This document shows, one piece after another, positions 24,106 through 32,736 of a stretch of DNA of 64,000 nucleotides. The position numbers and the translations under genes were made by a program. Below the pieces are notes generated by a model that saw only the letters and a list, made by a program, of their open reading frames with translations, was not told the origin of the DNA and did no database searches. Position 1 is the stretch's first letter. Each line of letters begins with the position of its first letter. The DNA lies in the NCBI GenBank assembly GCA_040702975.1, contig CP159990.1:2604001-2668000 (forward strand), read 5' to 3'. The stretch comes from Roseburia hominis. Its GTDB lineage: Bacteria; Bacillota; Clostridia; Lachnospirales; Lachnospiraceae.

Positions 24106-25260
24106 CTAATTGATATATCCGGCTTTCTTAAGCTCTTCCTCTGCCTTTGCAAGGTTTGCATCAGATACCCGGATAATCGGGCCTGTACAGCCCATTCCGC
24201 TCTCTGCGTAAATGTTGATCTTCCACAGAACCTTAACAGCGTCCTCAAGGTCCATAACCTCGATGCCAGGAATCTGGCTGGTTACGATCTCCTTCGGTGG
24301 CTCTTTCACTTCCTCTTCTGCCGCTGCCGGCTTCTGAGATGCTTTGTGAGCTGCGAGGATGTCATTCAGTCCTGCTTTCTTAACAGCAGCAAACTCCTGT
24401 TTTGCCACTTCAAATACTTTACCGCGTACAAGCTGAGCTGCATAGCGGATCGCATTTGCGATTACCGGTGCTCCGGATGCACGGGATACGATCATTACAA
24501 GCTGCTCATAGCCTTCCCCAATACCAGGTCCATACCCAAACCCGGTAGCCTCAAAGCTGCCGCCTGTGTTAAATGAAGAGAGCATCTTTACCAGAATATT
24601 TCCTGTTAAGGAATCGGTAACCATGATATCCGGTGATGCCTGGAGTACATCGTTTCCTCTCATGACACATCCGCCGTCTGCTCTTCCTGATTCTGCAAAT
24701 TCGATAGCATATCCCTGATCAGCAAGCTGTTTCAGAGCTTTTTCTGTCTGCCGTGCTCCGTCCACATTCAGGATTCCCACGGTAGGATTTTTCTTTCCAC
24801 AAGCCTTTGCAGCGATGATTCCGTAGATGGCATTCTTGATCATGCCTTCGATACGGTCAGTGCTGGAGGTTCCTGTGGTGTTAGCGATGAACATCTCTTT
24901 TGCTGTTGCCGGTGTTACACAGCGTCCTACGGTAGATACACCGATCGGGAACGGGAAGTGCATGGTAACAGCAGCGTCCACCTCTTTATTTTTCAGCATT
25001 TCTTCCATCTTGTCATGGCCTTCCTCGTCGTTAGCCACTTTGACGGTCGTAACGCCTTCTGCCTCAAGAGTACCGATGTAGTATACATCGATTCCATCCT
25101 TCGCTGCTTCGATGGCTGCAGCCATGGAGTTCTCTTCTCCATGCTCGCTGCCCATTCCGGTGAGGGCGATCTTCGGACGTTTTCCGAAGCTGCCTGTCTC
25201 CAGTCCTTCTGCCATACTGAGGAAGGTCTCGGCAATCATTTTTTCAATTCCACTTGCCAT
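24106..25260 (-). CDS. grdD: Glycine reductase component C, GrdD subunit
   Basis: 384 residues. Recognised by MASGIEKMIAETFLSMAEGLE, the PlsX/phosphotransacetylase-like body (VTDSLTGNILVKMLSSF, GFGYGPGIGEGYEQL) and the C-terminal MGCTGPIIRV, which carries a Cys. With GrdC it forms component C, which takes the Se-carboxymethyl group from GrdA and releases acetyl phosphate. It is the last gene of the operon, 14 bases after grdC and followed by a strong terminator. A Pro/Ala/Glu-rich linker (KPAAAEEEVKEPPKE) precedes the C-terminal segment. Confidence 0.93.
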   Translation of the reverse strand: MASGIEKMIAETFLSMAEGLETGSFGKRPKIALTGMGSEHGEENSMAAAIEAAKDGIDVYYIGTLEAEGVTTVKVANDEEGHDKMEEMLKNKEVDAAVTMHFPFPIGVSTVGRCVTPATAKEMFIANTTGTSSTDRIEGMIKNAIYGIIAAKACGKKNPTVGILNVDGARQTEKALKQLADQGYAIEFAESGRADGGCVMRGNDVLQASPDIMVTDSLTGNILVKMLSSFNTGGSFEATGFGYGPGIGEGYEQLVMIVSRASGAPVIANAIRYAAQLVRGKVFEVAKQEFAAVKKAGLNDILAAHKASQKPAAAEEEVKEPPKEIVTSQIPGIEVMDLEDAVKVLWKINIYAESGMGCTGPIIRVSDANLAKAEEELKKAGYIN

Positions 25261-25274
25261 AATCGTCCACCTCT

Positions 25275-26807
25275 CTATTCTGCCAGCATGGATGCAGCAA
25301 AGTCTTTCATAGCTTTTGCGATCAATCCCTTTACTTCCTCTTCGGATACTCCGCTGTTATCCTCTGCGCCTGTATTTGCCTGGATTACGAAAGATACTCC
25401 GTCAAACAGGTTGGTCATACGTCCAAGGAACAAGCTTCCTTTTCCGATGATCATAGCATTTTTAATCTTGCCTGCAAGAATGTCTTCTCTTGCAAATCCG
25501 ATGTACGGTACGCCTGACGGGATATGTCCCTGTGTCGGAGCCCATCCGGTAAGTCCGTGCTCAGTTGCGAAACTTGCAAGCTGTTTCTTCTCAAGGTCAC
25601 CACGTTTTACAGCAAGTGCACCGATCATCTTGTAGTTAGCAAGCGGCACATCTCCTGCTCCGGCCGGTTTGGTGATATCCGGGTTCTGCATTTCCGGAGA
25701 GAATTTATCGATATCAGTAATCTTCATTCCTGCTCTCTCAAGCGGATCAGCTACAAGGCTTCCGATTACGTTCTGCGGAGCGCTTCCGGTTCCAACGGTA
25801 TGACGTCCAAGGATGTCAAGGTTGATCTCCGGATTTACACCGTCGTTTTCGCTTAAGATGATACAGAATCCAGCAAGACAGTCCTCAAGGATCGGAAGGC
25901 CTTTCTTCACATGGTCTTTTCCGTTCATACCAAGCTTAGCGGTACATCCGCCAGCGGTAACAGCTACACATTTGTAAGCTCCGGATTTAACCAGTGCAGC
26001 AGCCTCGATAAGTGCGTGAGACGGTCCGGCACAGAATCCACGGGAATCAGATCCGGTAGCGTTCATAAGTCCAGCCACCTCAGCAGCAGCTTTCGCGAAG
26101 TTTCCGCCGCCTCTCTGGTTCATATCTCCACATGCTTCCTCAGCACAGTCGATTACATACTCGATATCTGTTTTGTCAATTCCTGCATTTCTTACGCCAT
26201 ATAACAGAGCAAGAACGCTGGTAGCTTTGCTCATGATGTTCTCATGCATAACATGAGCGGAAAGGTTTACGTCGATATCATGTGCTCTCTTTACACAGCC
26301 TACGAGTTTGCCGGCATGGTAAATACCCTCAGCATGCTCTTCGTTTACGAAATGCTCGATCTCAGAAAGTTCAATACCTTCCTCAACCTTAGCTACGATA
26401 TCCTCTGTGATGATCGGATCAGCAGCGAATGCCTCTTTGTGAGCTGCAACGAATTCTTTGTCCAGCTTTACAACTTCGAACATATCGCAGGTCTGAGCCA
26501 GAAGGATGAATTCCTCTTCCGGCATGATCTCGCCGTATTTTCCGTATCTTTCAGCGCCTTCTTTTACTTTATCATAATACGGGAACTCAACCTGTGCCAG
26601 GTCATCCGGATGTGCATTTCCGATATATACCTGGTTCGGCCAGTAGTTTACACAATCTTCATAAGAACGAAGATGGCTCTCCAGTTCTTTCAAATATTCA
26701 GACTCCGGATTTACAACTCTCTCAGTTGTCTGAGTTGTTCCGTTATATACCACCATCTGCGGTGTATGCGCCAGTACATAGCTGGCTCCTTTAATTACAG
26801 TGTTCAT
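25275..26807 (-). CDS. grdC: Glycine reductase component C, GrdC subunit
   Basis: 510 residues from the ATG at 26807 (AAAGGTGG upstream); eight codons of open frame before it lack a better start. It is a FabH/thiolase-like fold protein (VTAGGCTAKLGMNGKDHV and GTGSAPQNVIGSLVADPLER). It starts MNTVIKGASYVLAHTPQMV, typical of GrdC. It is the acyl-transferase-like partner of GrdD in acetyl phosphate formation. It lies behind a terminator-like hairpin that separates it from grdA. Confidence 0.93.
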   Translation of the reverse strand: MNTVIKGASYVLAHTPQMVVYNGTTQTTERVVNPESEYLKELESHLRSYEDCVNYWPNQVYIGNAHPDDLAQVEFPYYDKVKEGAERYGKYGEIMPEEEFILLAQTCDMFEVVKLDKEFVAAHKEAFAADPIITEDIVAKVEEGIELSEIEHFVNEEHAEGIYHAGKLVGCVKRAHDIDVNLSAHVMHENIMSKATSVLALLYGVRNAGIDKTDIEYVIDCAEEACGDMNQRGGGNFAKAAAEVAGLMNATGSDSRGFCAGPSHALIEAAALVKSGAYKCVAVTAGGCTAKLGMNGKDHVKKGLPILEDCLAGFCIILSENDGVNPEINLDILGRHTVGTGSAPQNVIGSLVADPLERAGMKITDIDKFSPEMQNPDITKPAGAGDVPLANYKMIGALAVKRGDLEKKQLASFATEHGLTGWAPTQGHIPSGVPYIGFAREDILAGKIKNAMIIGKGSLFLGRMTNLFDGVSFVIQANTGAEDNSGVSEEEVKGLIAKAMKDFAASMLAE

Positions 26808-26986
26808 TGTGAGTGCCCACCTTTCTTTCACTATGTATCTATGTTTGTTTTAAGCGATTTCCCCCGAAACCATTCTTAAAATATCCGGCATTCGGGGATT
26901 CCCTCTTCCCAAATGCCCGGCAGCCAATCATTACCAATCGATGTCAGGAACCTGCTGTCGCAAGTTCATCTCAGGCATCTCTTTTG

Positions 26987-27021
26987 AAAAAAAGACGGTG
27001 AGGCAAGCAATTACCTCACCG
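26987..27021 (-). terminator. Intercistronic terminator/attenuator between grdA and grdC
   Basis: On the minus strand CGGTGAGG and CCTCACCG form an 8-bp GC-rich stem (extendable) with a 10-base loop, directly followed by seven T within GTCTTTTTTT. As an intrinsic terminator inside the operon it should lower transcription of grdCD relative to the small carrier selenoprotein GrdA. Confidence 0.75.
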
Positions 27022-27050
27022 CCTCCGGAACCTTTATAATGACAAGTCTC

Positions 27051-27524
27051 TTATAAATACTTGCAGAACTCGTCACGGATAGCTGACATTTCGCTTACGA
27101 TATCGTCAACATCGAGTACCATTTCCATCATACCCACCTGCTCATCGTAAACAGCTTCGTCAAATTCTTCCTTCAGTTCAGGTTCACATACGTGATAAGT
27201 CGTGAGTCCAAGCTGGACCCCTGTCAACGGACCTGCGAAAGTCGGATCTCCTGCTGTTACAGTCTCTGCTGCAAGACCAGCAGCTTCGCCTTCTGCGGCA
27301 CCTACGATAACTACTACGTTCTCCGGGCCGTATTCGTCAGCGAACTCCTTAACTCTCTTCTGATTCTCCAGATCCATTGCGCCTGCGCTTGTTCAGACGA
27401 AACATTCTGTTGAAGAAAAAACAACTTCTCCACCGGCTGTCTTAACGCATTCTGCGATAGCCGGTCCTGGAACACCATCACGGTCACCAATAATTACAAC
27501 TTTTTTACCTTCTAAAATTGCCAT
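27051..27524 (-). CDS. grdA: Glycine reductase selenoprotein A (UGA = selenocysteine)
   Basis: 157 residues including one selenocysteine, from the ATG at 27524 with AAGGAGGAAAAA upstream. It starts [20 protein letters not shown] and carries the redox motif Cys-Phe-Val-Sec. The Sec codon is the TGA at 27393-27395, followed by [14 protein letters not shown] in the same frame. Standard gene calling would truncate the gene at this codon. GrdA carries the carboxymethyl group as a selenoether from GrdB to component C and is re-reduced by the neighbouring thioredoxin system. A GC hairpin (GCGCAGGCGC) just after the UGA is the likely SECIS. The selA/selB/selC/selD genes must lie elsewhere. Confidence 0.95.
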
Positions 27525-27619
27525 GATGTTTTTCCTCCTTCCCTTCGTTTTATTTTTTTATTTTGGAAGCATACACTTCCGTATAAAGCCCTGAGGCTTG
27601 ATACCTAATTCACTTATAA

Positions 27620-27937
27620 TTAGATATATTTCTTAATCATTGCTTCGATGCTTTCCTGTGTAGCATCATCTTTGACAACCTCTTCTACTTTCTCACCGTC
27701 TTTGTAGATAGCCATAACCGGAAGTCCAAGGATCTTCTGGCCGATTGCAAGACGACGAGCCTTTGTTGTATTAAGAGAGGTGAATTTTAATTTGTCGCCG
27801 TATTTGTCAGCCATCTCATGTACGAACGGCATAAGAGCCTGGCAGGGTACACAGCCATCACCGAAGAAGTCTACGAAAACGTATCCTTCTGCCTCTAACA
27901 CTTCTGTTTTGAATGTATTTTTATCTACTTCAAGCAT
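27620..27937 (-). CDS. trxA: Thioredoxin of the glycine reductase system
   Basis: 105 residues, thioredoxin fold. The active site is GCVPC in [15 protein letters not shown] instead of WCGPC, the variant known from glycine reductase operons of amino-acid-fermenting clostridia. The cis-Pro is in LGLPVMAIY. It passes electrons from TrxB to GrdA. It is located between trxB and grdA. Confidence 0.93.
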   Translation of the reverse strand: MLEVDKNTFKTEVLEAEGYVFVDFFGDGCVPCQALMPFVHEMADKYGDKLKFTSLNTTKARRLAIGQKILGLPVMAIYKDGEKVEEVVKDDATQESIEAMIKKYI

Positions 27938-27967
27938 TGGTCTGCTCCTCCTTATGATATTAAAATA

Positions 27968-28909
27968 TTACTCGTTGAGATATTTCTCAGCCTGGGTAGC
28001 TGCAATAGCGCCGTCTGCTGCAGCTGTTACAACCTGACGAAGGCTCTTCACACGAACATCGCCTGCTGCGAATACGCCCGGGATATTGGTGTGCATGTCA
28101 ACGTCTGTCGGAATGTAGCCTCTCTCATCAAGTTCAAGGCCTTTTCCCTGGAAGATCTTCGTATTCGGCAGTGTTCCGATAAATCCGAATACACCGAACA
28201 TTCCATCTTCTTCATCAGCGACGATCTTGGTAAGTTCGCCGGTCTTAACATTCTTAACTGTCATCTCAGAAAGGATGCCGTCACCGCTGACTTCCTCAAC
28301 TACAGTATCCCACATAAAGTGAAGTTTCTCATTCTTGAACGCCTTCTCCTGAATGGATTTAGCAGCTCTGAGCTCATCACGTCTGTGAATAACCGTAACT
28401 TTTCTCGCGAATTTAGTCAGGTACATAGCTTCCTCAACAGCAGAATCTCCGCCGCCTACTACGTATACTTCAAAATCCTCGAAGAAGTTTGCATCACAAG
28501 TTGCGCAATAAGATACGCCCTTGCCCATAAATTCTTTCTCGCCCTTGCAGCCGATCGGTCTTGCAAAAGCTCCGGTAGCGATAATGATGGTCTTGCCTTC
28601 ATATTCGCCCTTAGCGCTGATAAGTTTCTTGACATCGCCTTCAAGAACTACATCATTGATTACGTCAGACACACGCTCAACGCCAAATTTCTCGCACTGC
28701 TGTGTCATTCTTGCGATGAGAGAAGGTCCGCTCTCGCCTTCAACTATCTGTCCAGGATAGTTCTCAATCTCATCAGTAATTGCGATCTGTCCGCCATCTT
28801 TTCCTTTCTCAATAACCAGAGTGGAGAGGCGGCTTCTTCCTGCATACAGACCAGCTGCTAATCCTGCAGGACCTGCACCAAGAACAATTACGTCATAAAT
28901 CTTGCCCAT
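27968..28909 (-). CDS. trxB: Thioredoxin reductase
   Basis: 313 residues. FAD-binding GAGPAGLAAGLYAGR, redox CATC in GVSYCATCDANFFEDF, NADPH-binding VVGGGDSAVEEAMYL and the C-terminal FAAGDVRVKSLRQVVTA are those of low-molecular-weight TrxB. It uses NAD(P)H to reduce TrxA, which supplies electrons to glycine reductase. A promoter (-10 at 29019-29024) may give it and trxA extra transcription. Confidence 0.95.
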   Translation of the reverse strand: MGKIYDVIVLGAGPAGLAAGLYAGRSRLSTLVIEKGKDGGQIAITDEIENYPGQIVEGESGPSLIARMTQQCEKFGVERVSDVINDVVLEGDVKKLISAKGEYEGKTIIIATGAFARPIGCKGEKEFMGKGVSYCATCDANFFEDFEVYVVGGGDSAVEEAMYLTKFARKVTVIHRRDELRAAKSIQEKAFKNEKLHFMWDTVVEEVSGDGILSEMTVKNVKTGELTKIVADEEDGMFGVFGFIGTLPNTKIFQGKGLELDERGYIPTDVDMHTNIPGVFAAGDVRVKSLRQVVTAAADGAIAATQAEKYLNE

Positions 28910-29018
28910 TGCTTTCGTCTCCTTTTTTGTGTTTTTGAATTGCCATCAAAGATTGTCCGGCTGTAACCACTCCATCTGCTCCGCACATGTTATCGCGATT
29001 ACAGCCTTTATTTCTGTA

Positions 29019-29024
29019 ATTATA
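29019..29024 (-). promoter_or_regulatory. Possible internal promoter for trxB-trxA
   Basis: The minus strand has a perfect -10 TATAAT preceded by a weak -35 region (TGGAAT at 17 bases). It lies in the 205-base gap between grdB and trxB, the widest gap within the first half of the operon. A separate start would allow thioredoxin synthesis without glycine. Confidence 0.4.
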
Positions 29025-29114
29025 TCACATTTACTCAGCGTATTCCAGCCTTTTTATGTATATTTTCACAAAAATTTCAAAAAAACAATCTATTTTTAGG
29101 CCTTATAAAACACT

Positions 29115-30428
29115 TTATTTATCAAAGATCGTCTGATCTTCAACTTCAGTTGTCAAAGCAGCAAGTGCTTTCTCAACTAATCCTTTACGAAGTGCATACT
29201 CTTCGTCTTTGTCAAGAGCCGGATTTCCAAGCGGATGCGGAATAGCGATCGTCGGAACGATTCTGTTTGCACCTACAGTCATGGAAATCGGAGTTACTGT
29301 ACACATATGAACTACCGGAAGTCCAGCAGCCTCAATAGCTTTAACCATCGTTGCACCGCAACGTGTACAGGTACCTCATGTAGAGGTCATGATAACAGCG
29401 TCTACTCCGTCTGCGATCAGCTTCTGAGCGTACTCATCAGCGAATGCTTTTGCAGAAGCAACAGCAGTTCCGTTACCAACAGTTGTGTAGAATTTGTTGT
29501 GAAGCTTTCCGATCACGCCGTTAGCTTCCATCTCACGAAGAACGTCAACCGGAAGTACACGGTCAGCATCCTCATTAGCGTATACCGGATCGTATCCGCC
29601 ATGAGCGGTCTCATAGGTCTCTTCTGTAAGATCATTAACGCCTGTAATGTCATATTCGCCGTAGTGAGAAGCGTTAGAGCTTTCGATATGGTCCGGGTTG
29701 CCCTTCGGTACAATACCGCCGGAAGTACAAAGTGCAATTGTAGCCTTGCTCAAGTCTTTTACTGCCGGATTCGGAGCTACACGGTCAAATGTCGGCATCG
29801 GATACTCTGTCTCGAACGGCTTGTCAGCCAGTTTCTTGATAAGCATCTTAACTGCTCTCTTAGATCCACGCTCTTTCTCGAAGAAGTTTACACGGATTCC
29901 GTTCGGCATATAGCCTTCCTGGCAGGAAGCACCGATCGGCTCGCCCTTAGCGATCTTAAGTGCAAGAGGAGCAAGTTTGCCAATTGCATCTCTCATACCA
30001 GCTGCGCTGTTCTTAGTAGATACCATGTATACTTTGTTCTTGAACATATCTGCGCCCGGGTTCTCAACATACATACCGGTAACTGCCGGAATGCCGAGTT
30101 CTTCCTGAACTGCATCTGCGATTGTTCCACAAGCAACACCATAACGTCCTGCGTTGAAAGCCGGTCCTGCGATAAAGATATCCGGAGCCTGCTCTTTTAC
30201 CCAAGCAAGGATGTCTGCTTTAGCTTTGTCAAGGTTCTCATTGAAGTAAGAGTCACCACATACGATTGTAGCGATGATTTCTGCCTCTTCACCAAATTTC
30301 TGAGTCAATGCCATACCAGGTCCAACAACTTCGCCTACACGAAGTTCTGCCGGGTAATCAGCTTTTTCTTCTCCACCGATATTAGCGAAGAACTGATTGA
30401 TATAATGTACAACTTTAATTTTACTCAT
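29115..30428 (-). CDS. grdB: Glycine reductase component B selenoprotein (UGA = selenocysteine)
   Basis: 437 residues including one selenocysteine. It begins MSKIKVVHYINQFFANIGGE. Sec is encoded by the TGA at 29376-29378 in the motif Sec-Gly-Thr-Cys-Thr-Arg-Cys-Gly, followed by ATMVKAIEAAGLPVVHMC to the stop at 29115. GrdB is the substrate-specific subunit that, with the pyruvoyl subunits of GrdE, binds glycine as a Schiff base and attacks its alpha carbon with the selenolate, transferring carboxymethyl to GrdA. Without read-through the frame would be split in two. Confidence 0.95.
29349..29363 (-). promoter_or_regulatory. SECIS-like hairpin of grdB
   Basis: CGTTGC-GGT-GCAACG forms a perfect 6-bp stem with a 3-base loop, 12 bases after the Sec UGA inside the coding region. 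This is the position at which bacterial SECIS elements bind SelB. Confidence 0.6.
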
Positions 30429-30447
30429 TGTTATTCGTCCTCCCTTC

Positions 30448-31728
30448 CTATCGTGCGCTTAAGTAGTTGAATCCGGTTTCGTTAGTTGCTCCTGTGATAG
30501 CCTGAATCTCAACTTCGATGGTTCCATCCTCACGCAGTGAGTGCTCATTACCACCTGCGATAGTGTTTACATAGTCAAGTGTTCCGATTACTTTGTCAAG
30601 CTTCGGAAGTACGATTACCTGGTTAGCGTTTCCGCCTGTTACTACTGCGTCAGCAGCCGGATCAGCATCTGCCAGAGACTGGGATTTTCCGTCACGTCCA
30701 GCGTACTCATCTGTAATGATTACAGTCTTAACGCCTTCAGCTTCGATCTTCTTGGTGTTCATGATAAGGTCAGTATCCGGGTTACCGAAACCTTCCTGAG
30801 ATACGATAACAGCATCCAGGTCAAGGAAGCGGCACATCTTAGCTGTCCAATCGGAAGAACGCATCTTGTCTGCCAGGTAAACGTTCTCGTTTGTAAGGAT
30901 CTGGCATACGAAGTTAAGTGTCTTTCCGTGCTCTTCGAACAGGTCATGAACAACCGGGTTGTTCTCGTGAACATAAGTCGGGTTCTTGTCACATGCAGAT
31001 ACACAGTTACCGGAAACGATTGCTCCATCCATAACCTCTGTCGGGCTCATGATGGTAGAAAGAGTCTTTTTCGCATCAACGCCGTATACATAGGTGTCAT
31101 GCAGAAGTCCCTGGCTCTGAAGCATCTGAACATATGCAACTCTCGGAAGATTCGGGAATTTCTCTTTTCCTTCCAGAACGCCGTAAGTCTCGTATACTTT
31201 GCTTTCATCCGGAGTAAGCTCACGAGCAAGTTCTCCAAGATATACAGCTACACGGAAACCAGCAAGACGAACTGCTTTCTCATAATCGTGCGGTTTGATA
31301 CCTTCAACCGGCTCACAAACTACAACGAAGTTGTTCAGTTTGGAGAACGGGGTGTATTCTGCGCCCGGGCCTGTCATATCGATGATACCTTCCTGGAATC
31401 CAACGATCTTACCAGCAGTAACAACAGCCATGCCCTTCAGTGCGTAAGTTTTTCCGCTTCCTACGGTATCTACCTTTGCGATAACGCCCGGGAAAATTCC
31501 CCCTCTTCCCTCAACTTTAACACGAGGTTCGATAACGTCTTTCACCGGTGTAATACGAACGCTTTCACCCGGTCTTGCGATATCAAATTTTACGCTTTTG
31601 ATTTTCTCGTCCTCAAGGACGATTGCCTTTACAGCTTCTTCGGATACATAGAGAACTCCGTCTTCAATTTTGGACTCAGCACCAAACTGAATGTCCTTGA
31701 TGAAAATGTGACCTACTTCTAATCTCAC
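30448..31728 (-). CDS. grdE: Glycine reductase component B pyruvoyl proprotein
   Basis: 426 residues from the GTG at 31728, chosen because GGAGGGAATTTACA sits directly upstream; the open frame extends 18 codons further without a usable ribosome site. The proprotein self-cleaves at a Cys, giving an N-terminal pyruvoyl on the larger-numbered half. The likely site is in DGAIVSGNCVSACDKNPTYV. The pyruvoyl group binds the amino group of glycine. It lies 19 bases upstream of grdB. Confidence 0.92.
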   Translation of the reverse strand: MRLEVGHIFIKDIQFGAESKIEDGVLYVSEEAVKAIVLEDEKIKSVKFDIARPGESVRITPVKDVIEPRVKVEGRGGIFPGVIAKVDTVGSGKTYALKGMAVVTAGKIVGFQEGIIDMTGPGAEYTPFSKLNNFVVVCEPVEGIKPHDYEKAVRLAGFRVAVYLGELARELTPDESKVYETYGVLEGKEKFPNLPRVAYVQMLQSQGLLHDTYVYGVDAKKTLSTIMSPTEVMDGAIVSGNCVSACDKNPTYVHENNPVVHDLFEEHGKTLNFVCQILTNENVYLADKMRSSDWTAKMCRFLDLDAVIVSQEGFGNPDTDLIMNTKKIEAEGVKTVIITDEYAGRDGKSQSLADADPAADAVVTGGNANQVIVLPKLDKVIGTLDYVNTIAGGNEHSLREDGTIEVEIQAITGATNETGFNYLSAR

Positions 31729-31815
31729 TGTAAATTCCCTCCTTTTAATTTTTTCTTTTTTGCCCCAAAAGGTGTCTTGCACCTTTATAGCCTGTTTTAA
31801 ATCTGTGCTCCTCCT

Positions 31816-32202
31816 TTACCGCCAGCATTCAGCAGATGGAATCGCACTTTCAATCAGTGTACAGTCAATCAATCTGAAATCCTCGTACACCTCCGGCCGG
31901 TATTTGTCCGACCTGAATTGGAACTTTCCACAGGAATGAATCGCATTCTCAATGATCTCCATGGACCAGGTATCAAGACCTTCTATCTCTTCCGATACCA
32001 TTACGGATTTGTAAGGTGTCTCATTCGGCTTTACGCTCCCGGAAAGAGGATGGGATAAAAGCCTGTACCCTTCATAAACCCTGTCCCGCACCTTCTTCAG
32101 TGTGTCCTCAAAAGAAAGTTCTTCAAACACTACATGGTAATTCCCGCCAAACTTTTCATTAACCAATGGGTTGTTTGTAATAATCATAAATCCGCTGTTC
32201 AT
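31816..32202 (-). CDS. grdX: GrdX protein
   Basis: 128 residues from the ATG at 32202 (AGGTGATGAG upstream); 20 more codons are open upstream. It begins MNSGFMIITNNPLVNEKFGG and contains VMVSEEIEGLDTWSMEIIENA. GrdX is a small conserved protein found at the front of glycine/sarcosine/betaine reductase operons; its function is not established. It is the first gene after the glycine riboswitch. Confidence 0.85.
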   Translation of the reverse strand: MNSGFMIITNNPLVNEKFGGNYHVVFEELSFEDTLKKVRDRVYEGYRLLSHPLSGSVKPNETPYKSVMVSEEIEGLDTWSMEIIENAIHSCGKFQFRSDKYRPEVYEDFRLIDCTLIESAIPSAECWR

Positions 32203-32348
32203 CTCATCACCTGTCAGTCTTTCCCTTATTTTCTGTTCGGATTCCATTTTCGAAGTTTTCACATCTTCTACTGATGGACATCTTCAAAAAGTACTGAGTA
32301 GCCTGGTAAACGTTCACCCGACGCCTGCTCAGGCATGCATGATATGAA

Positions 32349-32385
32349 AAAGGACGACCCGAGCTTGCTAAGCCTGTCGTCCTTT
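32349..32385 (-). terminator. Riboswitch-controlled terminator in front of grdX
   Basis: A 10-bp stem AAAGGACGAC/GTCGTCCTTT encloses a smaller hairpin (GCTTAGCAAGC) and is followed on the minus strand by a T-run. It lies 35 bases after the glycine aptamer and ~145 bases before the grdX start. Glycine binding would be expected to prevent its formation. Confidence 0.8.
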
Positions 32386-32419
32386 CTGTTTCCTGCATCT
32401 ATCGGATTCAGAATGTAGT

Positions 32420-32566
32420 CCTCTTTCCAGTCCTTTTGCCTGAAAGTTTCACATTAATCATTCTCCCCTTCTCATATGTAACGCTCATTGATACGAGAAT
32501 CTTCAAACGATCTCAGTTTGCATCTTCGGCGGCTGTTCTCTGCTTGCTCAACAGCTCTCTCCCGGA
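32420..32566 (-). promoter_or_regulatory. Glycine riboswitch aptamer (gcvT class)
   Basis: The minus strand has the class hallmarks in order: GGGAGAG, CAGCCGCCGAAGATGCAAAC, and CTTTCAGGCAAAAGGACTGG. GAGAG can pair with CTTTC to form P1. Length is about 145 bases with an extended middle stem, which looks like one aptamer rather than a tandem pair. It sits between a sigma-A promoter and a terminator, so it should turn on the grd operon when glycine is present. Confidence 0.92.
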
Positions 32567-32639
32567 AATTATCAACCTACTATTCAATTCACTGCATAGA
32601 AATCCGTACTCAATAAGAAATACTTTTTCCAACAAGGCA

Positions 32640-32645
32640 ATTATA
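32640..32645 (-). promoter_or_regulatory. Promoter of the glycine reductase operon
   Basis: Minus-strand extended -10 TGCTATAAT with a weak -35 (TGGTAA) about 17 bases upstream. The predicted start near 32633 lies ~70 bases before the riboswitch. Confidence 0.6.
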
Positions 32646-32736
32646 GCATATACTTTAAAATTTTACCAGCTTTTTTTATAGCTTTTTCAATATTTTGTTA
32701 TAGTTTTTTTCTATATACTATTTAGTTACACAACAT

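Noticed and set aside
29235-31722. Long open frames on the plus strand opposite grdB and grdE (about 400 codons each)
   Set aside because: They mirror strongly biased coding sequence of clear family members, are Cys/Ser-rich without motifs and have no ribosome sites.
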